This document shows positions 23,809 to 31,734 of a stretch of DNA of 33,037 nt, one piece after another (position 1 is the stretch's first letter; each line of letters opens with the position of its first letter). The stretch is from an uncultured Oscillospiraceae bacterium (GTDB lineage Bacteria > Bacillota > Clostridia > Oscillospirales > Oscillospiraceae). The notes under the pieces are model-generated. The model made no database searches and was not told the origin of the DNA. It saw only the letters and a list, made by a program, of their open reading frames with translations. The position numbers were made by a program, and so were the translations under genes. Where the stretch lies: contig CAKTRJ010000028.1 in assembly GCA_934597345.1 (NCBI GenBank), forward strand, positions 1-33,037. Direction: 5' to 3'.

Positions 23809-24274
23809 TCTGTTCACCTCGCTTCTGTAGTAACTCTTTCAGTAATCCCTGACATCCTGCCAGCCCATCCTGCCATGTTGCCTCGAAATCTCCAGTGTAC
23901 CACGGGTCTGCTACATCGCGGGGATAACGGGTGTAGTCCAGCAGCAGATGTATCTTATCATGCGGGTCACCGCCGCAGATGCGCTGCACATTCCGGAGGT
24001 TGGCTTTATCCATGCCGATGAGCAGGTCGAATTCCCTGTAGTCGCTTTTGGTGAGCTGCCGCGCAGCGTGGCCGCCGCGGGCAATCCCGTGTTCGGTCAG
24101 CTTGCGCCGTGCCGGAGGATAGATGGGGTTGCCGAGCTCCTCGCGGCTGGTGGCGGCAGACTCTATATGAAATTGGGCTGCCAGCCCCGCTTTTTCTACT
24201 AAGTCCTTCATCACGAACTCAGCCATCGGGCTGCGGCAAATATTTCCATGGCACACAAAGAGTATCTTCTTCAT
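23795..24274 (-). CDS. Low-molecular-weight protein-tyrosine phosphatase
   Basis: 159 residues. The catalytic P-loop CHGNICRS starts at Cys8 (C-x5-R), and the general-acid loop DVADPWYTGDF is near residues 120-130, both complete, so it should be active. Family members dephosphorylate protein tyrosine (or arginine) in the cytoplasm and often act with capsule or stress kinases. Here it lies between the graspetide membrane gene (60 nt upstream, no terminator between) and a Bro-N gene it overlaps. It may be part of the island transcript. Confidence 0.92.
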   Translation of the reverse strand: MKKILFVCHGNICRSPMAEFVMKDLVEKAGLAAQFHIESAATSREELGNPIYPPARRKLTEHGIARGGHAARQLTKSDYREFDLLIGMDKANLRNVQRICGGDPHDKIHLLLDYTRYPRDVADPWYTGDFEATWQDGLAGCQGLLKELLQKRGEQNGTK

Positions 24275-24333
24275 ATCGCGGTGTCCCCCAACTATTCAAT
24301 AGAAAAATTCATAGAAGAAGATTATAAGAAATT

Positions 24334-25212
24334 TTAAGTATCCATATCAGTATAGGGCTCTATGAGTATAATTTCGACAGTTTCTCCGATGACATTACAT
24401 TTGATAAATAAATTGCTGTGTTCCGCCACTATCCCAAAAGTCTGTGGCAGGTCATTTGTCTCACCCTTTTCAATGACTTTAAGAATAGAATTTTCAACAT
24501 CATTCTGCACATTGCTCTTTTTTATATAATCTACAGCATCAGACGAATACATAAAAGAATATACTTGCGAGAACTTTGACAAGCTGTCATTTTTCCCCTC
24601 ACTTTGAAAACTAAGTGGGGCCGCTGTAAATAAGAGAATAGCGAAAAGGCAAATGAGGGAATTTCTGATACATTCATAAGAAGTAAAAAGGAAGTTATTT
24701 CGAATAGTATTTTTATTTCGGTTTTGTGAAATGCATTTGTCATAGTCGTCTCGTAGTATTTCTTTGCCCAGTATAAGGCTATTTAAATTGACTACATAGA
24801 CTTCATTTTCGTTGGTCAGCAATCTAATAACAAGGATGCCAGCGGTAAGCATATAGGCAATAGAAACGACCATCAGAGCAAATGTTATCCATGATAGTAT
24901 TGGTAACTGGTATTTATCGTTGACCACAGATAATATTCCTGAGGCTCCCATTATTAAGGTGATTGAAATACTAATACCAATAATGTTAGTCTTGGCTTTG
25001 TCTTCAATTTTTTCTTTAATCCTAAGTGTTTCACCGTACTGATTCTCTAGCACTTTCAAATCCAGTTCATTAGAGTTTTCAATATGTGCCAGGATACCTT
25101 CTGGCTCGATTTTGTTGCCTTCATCATCTGTGGGATGTATCTTTTCACGCACCTTCAAATTATCCCTGTAATTGGCTATCATAGGGAAAATCGCATCAAA
25201 AATCTTACCCAT
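24334..25212 (-). CDS. Membrane protein of unknown function in the graspetide cluster
   Basis: 292 residues. ATG at 25212 overlaps the ATP-grasp stop by 8 nt and has AGGAG 9-11 nt upstream. A charged, helical N-terminal region (1-72) is followed by two close hydrophobic helices (about 75-95 and 105-130), a polar loop, a third helix (about 187-205) and a C-terminal domain of ~85 residues. No known family seen. It is AT-rich like the ligase and peptide genes. Possible roles are immunity, export help or the target-facing part of the system, all inference. No protease or ABC exporter gene accompanies it. Confidence 0.75.
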   Translation of the reverse strand: MGKIFDAIFPMIANYRDNLKVREKIHPTDDEGNKIEPEGILAHIENSNELDLKVLENQYGETLRIKEKIEDKAKTNIIGISISITLIMGASGILSVVNDKYQLPILSWITFALMVVSIAYMLTAGILVIRLLTNENEVYVVNLNSLILGKEILRDDYDKCISQNRNKNTIRNNFLFTSYECIRNSLICLFAILLFTAAPLSFQSEGKNDSLSKFSQVYSFMYSSDAVDYIKKSNVQNDVENSILKVIEKGETNDLPQTFGIVAEHSNLFIKCNVIGETVEIILIEPYTDMDT

Positions 25213-26161
25213 GTGCGTTTGCTCCTGTCATACATTTTACAATAGCTTTGTCAATAGGAAGATTAACGGCTGATGCTAACCACCCCCATTCTCCAGTGGG
25301 GTTTACCTCTATAAAATAATAAGTACCACCAACTAAAGCTAAATCAATACCGCCAAATGTCAAATTCAGCTTTTTCATTAACGCAATAATTTGACTAGTA
25401 ACGCCCCATGGCAACTCAACTGGTATATACTCAAGGTCATCTTTACTCGTTTTTCTCCAATCGCCAGTAATCGATTTTCCATGTTTCATAATTGCCACAG
25501 GAAAGATTTGATCTCCAACAACAGTAACTCGCAAGTCCGTCTTGGATTCAAGATACTCTTGGAGAATGATTGGTGCCAATTTTAGATCAGCTTCCAGAAG
25601 CTCCTGACCGCTAATCATTGTAGAATAAGTAAACATTTCTTTTCCATTGTTATAGAACAACGCAGTATCAAGTGATTTTACAATGTACATCTTTTCTGGA
25701 CTAATGTTATCTGGTAACACATTTCCAACATAGGTTTCAGGTACAACCATACCGCATTCTTTTGCTATTTTTAGTTGGTACAGCTTATTCTCTGACTGAT
25801 ATACTGATGGCGGATAATTTATCCACTGTGCTTTGTCAAATACAATCATATTTCGAATAAAAGAGCTCCATTGACTGCGTTTCAGTTGCTCTTCCAACGA
25901 ATAAGCTTTTCCTGTTGTACGATAAAAGACTGGAGCTCTAAAATAGACAGAGTCCACATGTTGTACACTTAACTCGTACCATGTATCCCCCATTTTTATT
26001 TTAAGGGTGTCGCCTTGTAAAGTATAGTTGATTTCGTATTCTGGGAAGTGATCCCGATTAAGTCGTAAATATTTTAATCCACGTTTTTCAAGTTCAATGC
26101 AGATTAAATCTGTTGAATAGTCTGTCGTTGTTGACAAAATTAAATGATTAATGTCATTCAC
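25205..26161 (-). CDS. ATP-grasp ribosomal peptide maturase, graspetide synthetase (MvdC/MvdD-like)
   Basis: 318 residues if it starts at the GTG at 26161 (GAGG upstream at good spacing, 8-nt overlap with the peptide gene); GTGs at 26176 and 26185 are alternatives. An N-terminal pre-ATP-grasp domain carries VYFRAPVFYR (about 72-81). The central part has NYPPSVYQSENKLYQL, IVKSLD (ATP-binding Lys) and QEYLESKTDLRVTVVGD (about 201-217). The C-terminus has GGIDLALVG and the signature EVNPTGEWGWLA. That NP-x-G-x-W-x-W ending is characteristic of the ligases that install ester or amide crosslinks between side chains in microviridin-type RiPPs. Two candidate precursors lie directly upstream. Length is normal for the family. 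Confidence 0.9.
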   Translation of the reverse strand: MNDINHLILSTTTDYSTDLICIELEKRGLKYLRLNRDHFPEYEINYTLQGDTLKIKMGDTWYELSVQHVDSVYFRAPVFYRTTGKAYSLEEQLKRSQWSSFIRNMIVFDKAQWINYPPSVYQSENKLYQLKIAKECGMVVPETYVGNVLPDNISPEKMYIVKSLDTALFYNNGKEMFTYSTMISGQELLEADLKLAPIILQEYLESKTDLRVTVVGDQIFPVAIMKHGKSITGDWRKTSKDDLEYIPVELPWGVTSQIIALMKKLNLTFGGIDLALVGGTYYFIEVNPTGEWGWLASAVNLPIDKAIVKCMTGANAHG

Positions 26162-26360
26162 CTTTTTGATCCTCACCAGTTTCACGATCTTCTTTTTTTG
26201 TTTGTGGACGATATGAATCTTTACTCAACATCAATATTTCCCCCGTTATTGGGTTTTTCCAGTACCCGTTTTTTTCAAAAAACTTGTAGTGCTGAGGGGT
26301 GAAAATTCCTATGGGTTCCGGGTAGGTATATGCTTTTGCAATCAAAATGTGTTGTCCCAT
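26154..26360 (-). CDS. Candidate graspetide precursor peptide 2
   Basis: 68 residues from the ATG at 26360, with AGGAG 8 nt upstream; a TTG further 5' is less likely. It aligns without gaps to the other peptide (38 of 68 identical). The leader holds HILIAKAYTYPEPI and FFEKNGYW with TGEILMLS. The tail QTKKEDRETGEDQKGE (53-68) is almost identical in both copies and rich in Thr/Lys acceptors and Asp/Glu donors, as expected for a crosslinked graspetide core. It is AT-rich, ends inside the ligase start and lies 49 nt after the other peptide gene. No signal peptide is visible. That the tail is the modified core is inference. Confidence 0.75.
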   Translation of the reverse strand: MGQHILIAKAYTYPEPIGIFTPQHYKFFEKNGYWKNPITGEILMLSKDSYRPQTKKEDRETGEDQKGE

Positions 26361-26409
26361 TTGCTGATCTCCTAACAAACTATCAAAAAAATTTCATCAA
26401 TACTCAGGT

Positions 26410-26616
26410 TTATTGCCCCTTTTGATCTTCTCCGGTTTCACGATCAAATTTTTTTGTCTGTAGGTGTAGTGGGTTAGCACTTAACATCATTATTTTACCG
26501 GTAAGATCGTCTATCCAATATCCATTATTTTCGAGAAAAGTACAATTGGAAGGAGGTGCAACTTCAATCGGATCTGGATAGCAAAATGCTTTTTCTAACA
26601 AAATATGTTGTTTCAT
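26410..26616 (-). CDS. Candidate graspetide precursor peptide 1
   Basis: 68 residues from the ATG at 26616, with AAGAAGG 9 nt upstream. Same length as its neighbour and collinear with it: HILLEKAFCYPDPI, FLENNGYW, TGKIMMLS, and tail QTKKFDRETGEDQKGQ. Two Cys (12 and 25) are present here only, in the leader. The central linker differs more than the tail, so the tail seems to be the constrained part. Nearest promoter is unclear: a 38-nt gap separates it from the KilA-N gene stop and holds only a TATATAAG-like element, so it may be co-transcribed with KilA-N. Confidence 0.75.
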   Translation of the reverse strand: MKQHILLEKAFCYPDPIEVAPPSNCTFLENNGYWIDDLTGKIMMLSANPLHLQTKKFDRETGEDQKGQ

Positions 26617-26654
26617 TAAGTATACCTTCTTATATAAATTTCGAATATTTTCAC

Positions 26655-27485
26655 CTATTGCTTGTCATCAAGCGCATCGAGCTGCAAAATTCTGTGATCT
26701 TCCGTCAGCACCTTCATCTGGCTGATGGCGATGGCATTGAGTTTCGCCAGCCGTTCTGCCTGTGATATCCCTTCACTGATGAACACTGCATTCAGATTTT
26801 CCAGATTGGACAGGCACACAAGCTGCGAGACATTGGCATAGTCCCGAATGTTACCCTTGAGATCAGGATGGGCGTCGCGCCACTCTTTGGCAGTCATACC
26901 GAACAGAGCCATATTCAGAACATCGGCTTCGCTGGCATAGACCGGCGAAATCTGATGGGCAGACAGTTCCGGCGGAATCAAGTTCTCCTTGATAGCATCC
27001 GTGTGAATGCGGTAATTGATCTTGGCAAGATTGCGTTTGATATCCCAGCCAAGTTGTTTCATCTCCTCGGTCTTGAGCCGTTCAAACTCTTTAACCAGGT
27101 AGAGCTTAAACTCCACGGAGATCCATGAAGCAAACTCAAACGCTATTTCCTTATGGGCGTAGGTTCCACCATAGCGTCCGGCTTTAGAAACAATGCCAAT
27201 AGCACCGGTCGCATCCACCCACTTCTGAGGCGTCATCACAAAACTGTTCAAACCGGCTTGACTTCTAAACGCATCGAATTCGACACGGTTAAAATCCGGA
27301 TTGTAGAGCGTTTCCCACACGCCGAGAAACTCAATGGTATTTCTGTTGCGAAGCCAGTTTTGGATGATGTATCTCGGATTGTCGCTATCCTTGATCTTTG
27401 CAATGTCTGTCAAGCTGAGAAAATCATCTCGTTTAAGATCCCACTGCACATTGATCTCCGTTCCGCGAACGATCAGCTTGCTCAT
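26655..27485 (-). CDS. KilA-N domain-containing protein
   Basis: 276 residues from the ATG at 27485; a GTG at 27491 is nearly as good because AAGGAGGT lies just upstream of both. The KilA-N domain (about 15-110) shows DDFLSLTDIAKIKDSDNPR, the NTIEFLGVWE stretch and GRYGGTYAHKEIAFEFASW, all typical. The C-terminal part has ALFGMTAKEWRDAHPDLKG, found in cellular homologues of this type. KilA-N proteins bind DNA and are frequent in phages and mobile elements; cellular copies have no fixed role. Positioned between the recombinase cassette and the graspetide genes, it may regulate the latter. Confidence 0.88.
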   Translation of the reverse strand: MSKLIVRGTEINVQWDLKRDDFLSLTDIAKIKDSDNPRYIIQNWLRNRNTIEFLGVWETLYNPDFNRVEFDAFRSQAGLNSFVMTPQKWVDATGAIGIVSKAGRYGGTYAHKEIAFEFASWISVEFKLYLVKEFERLKTEEMKQLGWDIKRNLAKINYRIHTDAIKENLIPPELSAHQISPVYASEADVLNMALFGMTAKEWRDAHPDLKGNIRDYANVSQLVCLSNLENLNAVFISEGISQAERLAKLNAIAISQMKVLTEDHRILQLDALDDKQ

Positions 27486-27720
27486 CTTCACCGCACCTCC
27501 TTGCAGCCAATTCTTTCAGCAGTTCTTGGCCTACTTTTTTTAGTATAGCAGAAAACCACCTGTTCGTCGAGAGAAAATCCGCCCATGCTTGGGATTCGTC
27601 TCTTTTCTTCCATCTGAAATGCAGCATAGTGTGGATGTGCCATTTTTGCTTGTTTTGATGACGCATTTTTCTAAATTTCCGCATTCCGAACCAATTGAAC
27701 CACTCTATCTCCGTATTCTA

Positions 27721-29340
27721 TCATACTAAGCGTTCCTTTACCTCGATCCCGCTTTTCAGCCGTACCAGTATTTCTTCCTTGGAGAGTATCCTGACCGACG
27801 CCACAAGATCTCGAATGTTGCGCTCGTTCCATTCCGTGATGACAGTCCCGGCCTGCTCCATTATATCGGCGGCCTCCCCCATGTGGCTGGTCAGTTCCGC
27901 ATCTTCTGCTTGCTGTCGCTCCAGTTCGGCACGTTTGGCCTTCAGCTCTGCCTGCTGGGAAAGGATTGTCCTGAAACGTTCCATGTAGTCGGCACTATTG
28001 CCGGAGGCCACAGTGATGAAGGCGGCGTCAAATTCTTGTGCCAGAGATTCCAGTTGATGGTCAATCTCCGCGATGGTAAGTTCTCCGCTTCGACCGGGAT
28101 GTATCACCACCTGTAGATTTTCCGTAACCTGCCGCACCAGTGCGGGTTTCTCAGACATTATGCTGTTGATAGCCCGCAGGATGGCCTGCTGGAGCTGCTG
28201 CTCATCCACAGAGGGCGAATCGTGGCAGTACTTCTTTCCATAATCAAAGCGGCTGATGCAGCGCCAGACGATGTGCTTCTTTCCCCTGTTTACCCATGTG
28301 CAACGGCGGTACAGTGTGCCGCATTCGCCGCAGATGAGACGATCTGACAGGGCGTATTTCGGCGTATAGCAGCTTCTGCCGCTGGGGGTACTTTTCTGCG
28401 TATTGCCCTTCAGTGCGTTGCGCCGCGCCAGTTCTGTCTGAACCGCATTATACATTTTGCGGTCTATGATGGCTTCGTGATGATCCGGCACCAGATACAT
28501 GGTGCGCTGCCCTGTGTTGCGGATGGTTTTGTGGCTGATACAATCCTGCTGGAAGGTTTTCTGCATCAGGACGTCACCTGCGTATTTTTCGTTGGAGAGA
28601 ATACCTCGTACTGCGGTATGCGTCCATGTTGCGCCGCCGCGGGCATTTGGAATGTGGCGTTCTTCCAAGTCTTTGCGAATCATGTTAAGGCTGTCACCGT
28701 GGAGGTACTTCTGGTAGATTTCCCGGACGATCTCTGCTTGTTCCGGAATGATCTGCGGATTACCATCCGGCCCTTTCTCATAGGCATACAAGTTGTGGTA
28801 ATGGATGGTGGCTTCACCCCGCTGCATGGCGTAGCGCTTACCCGCCTGAATATTGCCAGAGATGGATTCGCTTTCCGCTTGAGCGAAGGCTCCCATCATG
28901 GTCAGCATCAGTTCTGTGGACTCGTCCATGGAATTGATGTTTTCTTTTTCAAAGTAGACTGCTATGCCCTGTGCTTTCAGCATTCGGACGTAGTTCAGGC
29001 AGTCTACCGTATTGCGGGCGAAGCGGGAGACAGACTTGGTGAGGATCAGATCGATCTTGCCCTGCTTACACCATTTCATCATCCGCATGAAGTCTGCCCG
29101 CTTCTTGACCGAAGTGCCTGTGGTGCCCTCATCCGCAAAGATGTCGGCCATCGTCCACGACTTGTTCTCCATGATCTTATCGGTGTAGTAGTTTTTCTGC
29201 GCCTCGTAGCTGTTGAGCTGATCCTCCTCTTTGGTGGACACCCGGCAGTAGGCCGCTACCCGGAGCTGCCGCTGCTCGGCGGCCCCTGTGTTCTTTGGCG
29301 CGGCGGGTATCACGATCACCTTCGGCTTGTTTTCTCCCAC
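27721..29340 (-). CDS. Large serine recombinase
   Basis: 539 residues from a GTG at 29340, with GGGGAGAG upstream. N-terminal resolvase domain with RVAAYCRVST (catalytic Ser), YADEG-like IFADEGTTGTS, and SVSRFARNTVD. Then the recombinase domain (about 170-310) and a zinc ribbon with CGECGTLYRRC and a later C-x5-C-type pair, then a coiled-coil region (about 450-510) rich in Glu, Ala and Gln. These enzymes integrate and excise elements through a Ser-DNA link. It is the third of three recombinase genes in a row and probably works with the other two. Confidence 0.93.
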   Translation of the reverse strand: MGENKPKVIVIPAAPKNTGAAEQRQLRVAAYCRVSTKEEDQLNSYEAQKNYYTDKIMENKSWTMADIFADEGTTGTSVKKRADFMRMMKWCKQGKIDLILTKSVSRFARNTVDCLNYVRMLKAQGIAVYFEKENINSMDESTELMLTMMGAFAQAESESISGNIQAGKRYAMQRGEATIHYHNLYAYEKGPDGNPQIIPEQAEIVREIYQKYLHGDSLNMIRKDLEERHIPNARGGATWTHTAVRGILSNEKYAGDVLMQKTFQQDCISHKTIRNTGQRTMYLVPDHHEAIIDRKMYNAVQTELARRNALKGNTQKSTPSGRSCYTPKYALSDRLICGECGTLYRRCTWVNRGKKHIVWRCISRFDYGKKYCHDSPSVDEQQLQQAILRAINSIMSEKPALVRQVTENLQVVIHPGRSGELTIAEIDHQLESLAQEFDAAFITVASGNSADYMERFRTILSQQAELKAKRAELERQQAEDAELTSHMGEAADIMEQAGTVITEWNERNIRDLVASVRILSKEEILVRLKSGIEVKERLV

Positions 29341-29342
29341 GT

Positions 29343-30083
29343 TTATGCTCTCCCCTCGATGATCTGGCCGTTTTTCAGTAATAGACTGGCCTGCCCCTTT
29401 TTGACATAGACCTGTGACACGGCGCTTTTCAGCAATTCGGCGTCGATCTCCGCCATCGGTGCGGCAGCGGTGAATAGATGCCGCAGGCGCTGGCTTTCGT
29501 ACTCGCTGCTGCCGATGGCGTTATATTGCATCCCTGCCAGCCGCAGGGCGATCTCCTTGGCATTGTCCTCATCCACCGGGCTGGTGGTAAGCGCTGCCGA
29601 GAAGCGCCGCTCCATTTCGGCCAGCTCACCACGATTGACCGTCTGCGGCTGTGGCTTGATCTGCTCCGGTGCTGCCGCAAGGCAGTTCAGCAGGGACAGC
29701 ACCTGCGATTCCACTGTCGCGCTGGGTCTGCCGTTGCACAGGCGGCGCAGGGCCTTTTGCGCTTCGGTGATCTGCACTACAGGCTTGCGCTCTGACCGGC
29801 GCTGGATGGTTTCCTGTAGCTGCTCCGCAGAGAGGATAGCCGGAAATTGTTCCGTACCGGCGTAGCGGCTGTCCTCCAGAATACGGGCCACCATATTCTT
29901 GTTCCACGGCTTGTCCGCATCGTAGGGTGGGCCTTTTTCTTTCAGGTGGTCAGTAATGTCGTTGAAGGATGCCCCCGCCAGATAGCGGGTATAGATGCCC
30001 TGCACCGCCTGTGCCTCCTGCGGATGAACGACTATCTCGCCCATGACCATCTTGTACCCGAAGGGCAGCTTCCTGTTGCCCAT
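29343..30083 (-). CDS. Recombinase-domain protein lacking the catalytic domain (middle subunit)
   Basis: 246 residues. The ATG overlaps the upstream recombinase stop by 1 nt (TAATG). It begins directly with the recombinase DNA-binding domain (KLPFGYKMVMGEIVVHPQE, PWNKNMVARILEDSRYAG) and has no N-terminal resolvase domain, so no catalytic Ser; no zinc ribbon is seen. A long C-terminal part is helical. Its stop is 2 nt from the next gene's start. Proteins of this kind sit between two full recombinases in many clostridial elements and may be an accessory DNA-binding subunit or directionality factor. This is not a recent truncation, since spacing and ribosome sites are intact. Confidence 0.85.
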   Translation of the reverse strand: MGNRKLPFGYKMVMGEIVVHPQEAQAVQGIYTRYLAGASFNDITDHLKEKGPPYDADKPWNKNMVARILEDSRYAGTEQFPAILSAEQLQETIQRRSERKPVVQITEAQKALRRLCNGRPSATVESQVLSLLNCLAAAPEQIKPQPQTVNRGELAEMERRFSAALTTSPVDEDNAKEIALRLAGMQYNAIGSSEYESQRLRHLFTAAAPMAEIDAELLKSAVSQVYVKKGQASLLLKNGQIIEGRA

Positions 30084-31555
30084 TACCGCACCGTCCTTTC
30101 TATACTTTCCCGCAGCTCCAGCCCATTTTTTAGGCGAAACCGCAGGCTGGTGTTGCTCTCGATGATGACCTTGTCAATAAGCTGACCGAACAGCTCCCCG
30201 TCAAAATCACGCAGCGTTTCAGGCCCTCCTTTTAGGATGGTGATAAGCTCCTGGGTGCAGGGGATGGTATCATCACCGTCTTGGTTGAGGATCCTGCTTT
30301 TGGCTTGCTTGGCGGCGCGGAGCTGTTCGGTCAGCGCATTGCTCTTGGATATGAAAATGTCAGGATCAACACAGCCGCTTTCTCTCAGAGTGGCCAGCAG
30401 TTGATTCTGACTGGTAAGTTCCGCTATTTGTTTGTTCAGCTCAATGACATCCACACTCCAGAGGAATTTCCGTTCCCGGATAGACTGGAGGTTGGTGATG
30501 AGGTCGGGCAGAATGTGGCTGCCTTGGTGCTTGAGGTTGTAATACAGACGAAGGAAGGCTTGCTGGATTTGGACTTCGGGGATCTGGGTAATGGGGCAGG
30601 CAGCCTCGTCGCTGTTATGCCGTATACAAAGCCAGTATCTTGCGGATGTTGAACGCTTTGATCTACACGCAGCACCGCAACTGCATTGGACTCGGCCATG
30701 AAAAGGTGTCTTTTCTACTGATACTGTTCTTTCTCGGCTCTTAAGCAATTTCTGTACTCGCTCAAACCAATCCTGCGGGATAATCGCATCGTGTATTCCT
30801 ATAATATAGTAACTGTCGTGCTCTCCACTGTTTCGTATTCTTTTTCGGGGGAGGGTGTCCGTGGTATATTTTTTCTGTAGTTGCACATCACCTATATAGC
30901 GCTCGTTCCGAAGGATATATTCTATCCGTCCACGCTGCCAGTGAATGTTTAGCACATTGCTCTGATTCAGCATCCTTGTGATCTCTGTGGTGTTTATTCC
31001 TCGCAGATACATTTCGTATATACTGCGAACCACCGCCGCGCATTCCATATTGATAATAAGTGAGCCATCCACAAGGTCATATCCCAGCGGGGCACTATAG
31101 GTGCTGAACTCCTCACGCTCTATCCGCTTCTGATAGCTCCAGCGTATATTGCCGGAGATGGACTCACTCTCTGCCTGTGCAAAGGCTGCGTACAGGGCGG
31201 TCATCAGCTCTGAGGATACCCGCGCCGTATCGATGTTCTCCTTCTCGAAGAAGATGGTCGTTCCGTTGGCACGGAACTGTCGAATGGCCTCCAAACACTC
31301 CGATGTGTTGCGGGCGAAGCGAGAGATGGATTTGACCAGAATGCGGTCGATGAGTCCGCGTTCGCTGTCGGTCAGCATCCGCTTGAAATCCGCTCGCTTC
31401 TCCACAGAGGTGCCGGTGATGCCCTCGTCAGCGTAGATGTCCACCAGCCGCCAGTCCTCATGCTCGGTGATGTACTGCGTATAGTGGATGTTCTGGGCCG
31501 CGAAGGAGTTGAGCTGATCCTCCGAGGAGGAGCTCACCCGGCAGTAAGCGGCCAC
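30083..31555 (-). CDS. Large serine recombinase with unusual or lost start codon
   Basis: Open from at least 31555 (GTG) to 30083: 490 residues with VAAYCRVSSSSEDQLNSF (catalytic Ser), IYADEGITGTS, SISRFARNTSE, recombinase domain (about 150-290), zinc ribbon CSCGAACRSK with CIRHNSDEAAC, and a C-terminal coiled coil. Coding-like sequence continues in frame upstream to a TGA near 31667, and matches the N-terminus of the sister recombinase (KERRVIRIEA, QKLRVAAYCRVS). No ATG exists there: at the expected place, after AAGGAGGAGG, the frame has ACG (31657-31655). The GTG at 31555 would leave the protein starting inside the first beta strand. Confidence 0.85.
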   Translation of the reverse strand: MAAYCRVSSSSEDQLNSFAAQNIHYTQYITEHEDWRLVDIYADEGITGTSVEKRADFKRMLTDSERGLIDRILVKSISRFARNTSECLEAIRQFRANGTTIFFEKENIDTARVSSELMTALYAAFAQAESESISGNIRWSYQKRIEREEFSTYSAPLGYDLVDGSLIINMECAAVVRSIYEMYLRGINTTEITRMLNQSNVLNIHWQRGRIEYILRNERYIGDVQLQKKYTTDTLPRKRIRNSGEHDSYYIIGIHDAIIPQDWFERVQKLLKSRERTVSVEKTPFHGRVQCSCGAACRSKRSTSARYWLCIRHNSDEAACPITQIPEVQIQQAFLRLYYNLKHQGSHILPDLITNLQSIRERKFLWSVDVIELNKQIAELTSQNQLLATLRESGCVDPDIFISKSNALTEQLRAAKQAKSRILNQDGDDTIPCTQELITILKGGPETLRDFDGELFGQLIDKVIIESNTSLRFRLKNGLELRESIERTVR

Positions 31556-31734
31556 CCGAAGCTTCTGGGCATTGCGCTCATGGTTGGCTTCGATCCTGAT
31601 GACCCGTCGCTCCTTGCCGTTCAGGGCAAGGTTTCCGTTGATCTTTTTTTCTTCCGTGGCCGCTCACCTCCTCCTTGTAGCAACACAACATACCACAATC
31701 ATCTCGTTAAAGCTACTGCTTTTTGCAAAGAAAT

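Noticed and set aside
27433..27684. 83-codon minus-strand frame overlapping the KilA-N start
   Set aside because: It overlaps the KilA-N ribosome site and first codons in another frame and lacks its own ribosome site or domain.
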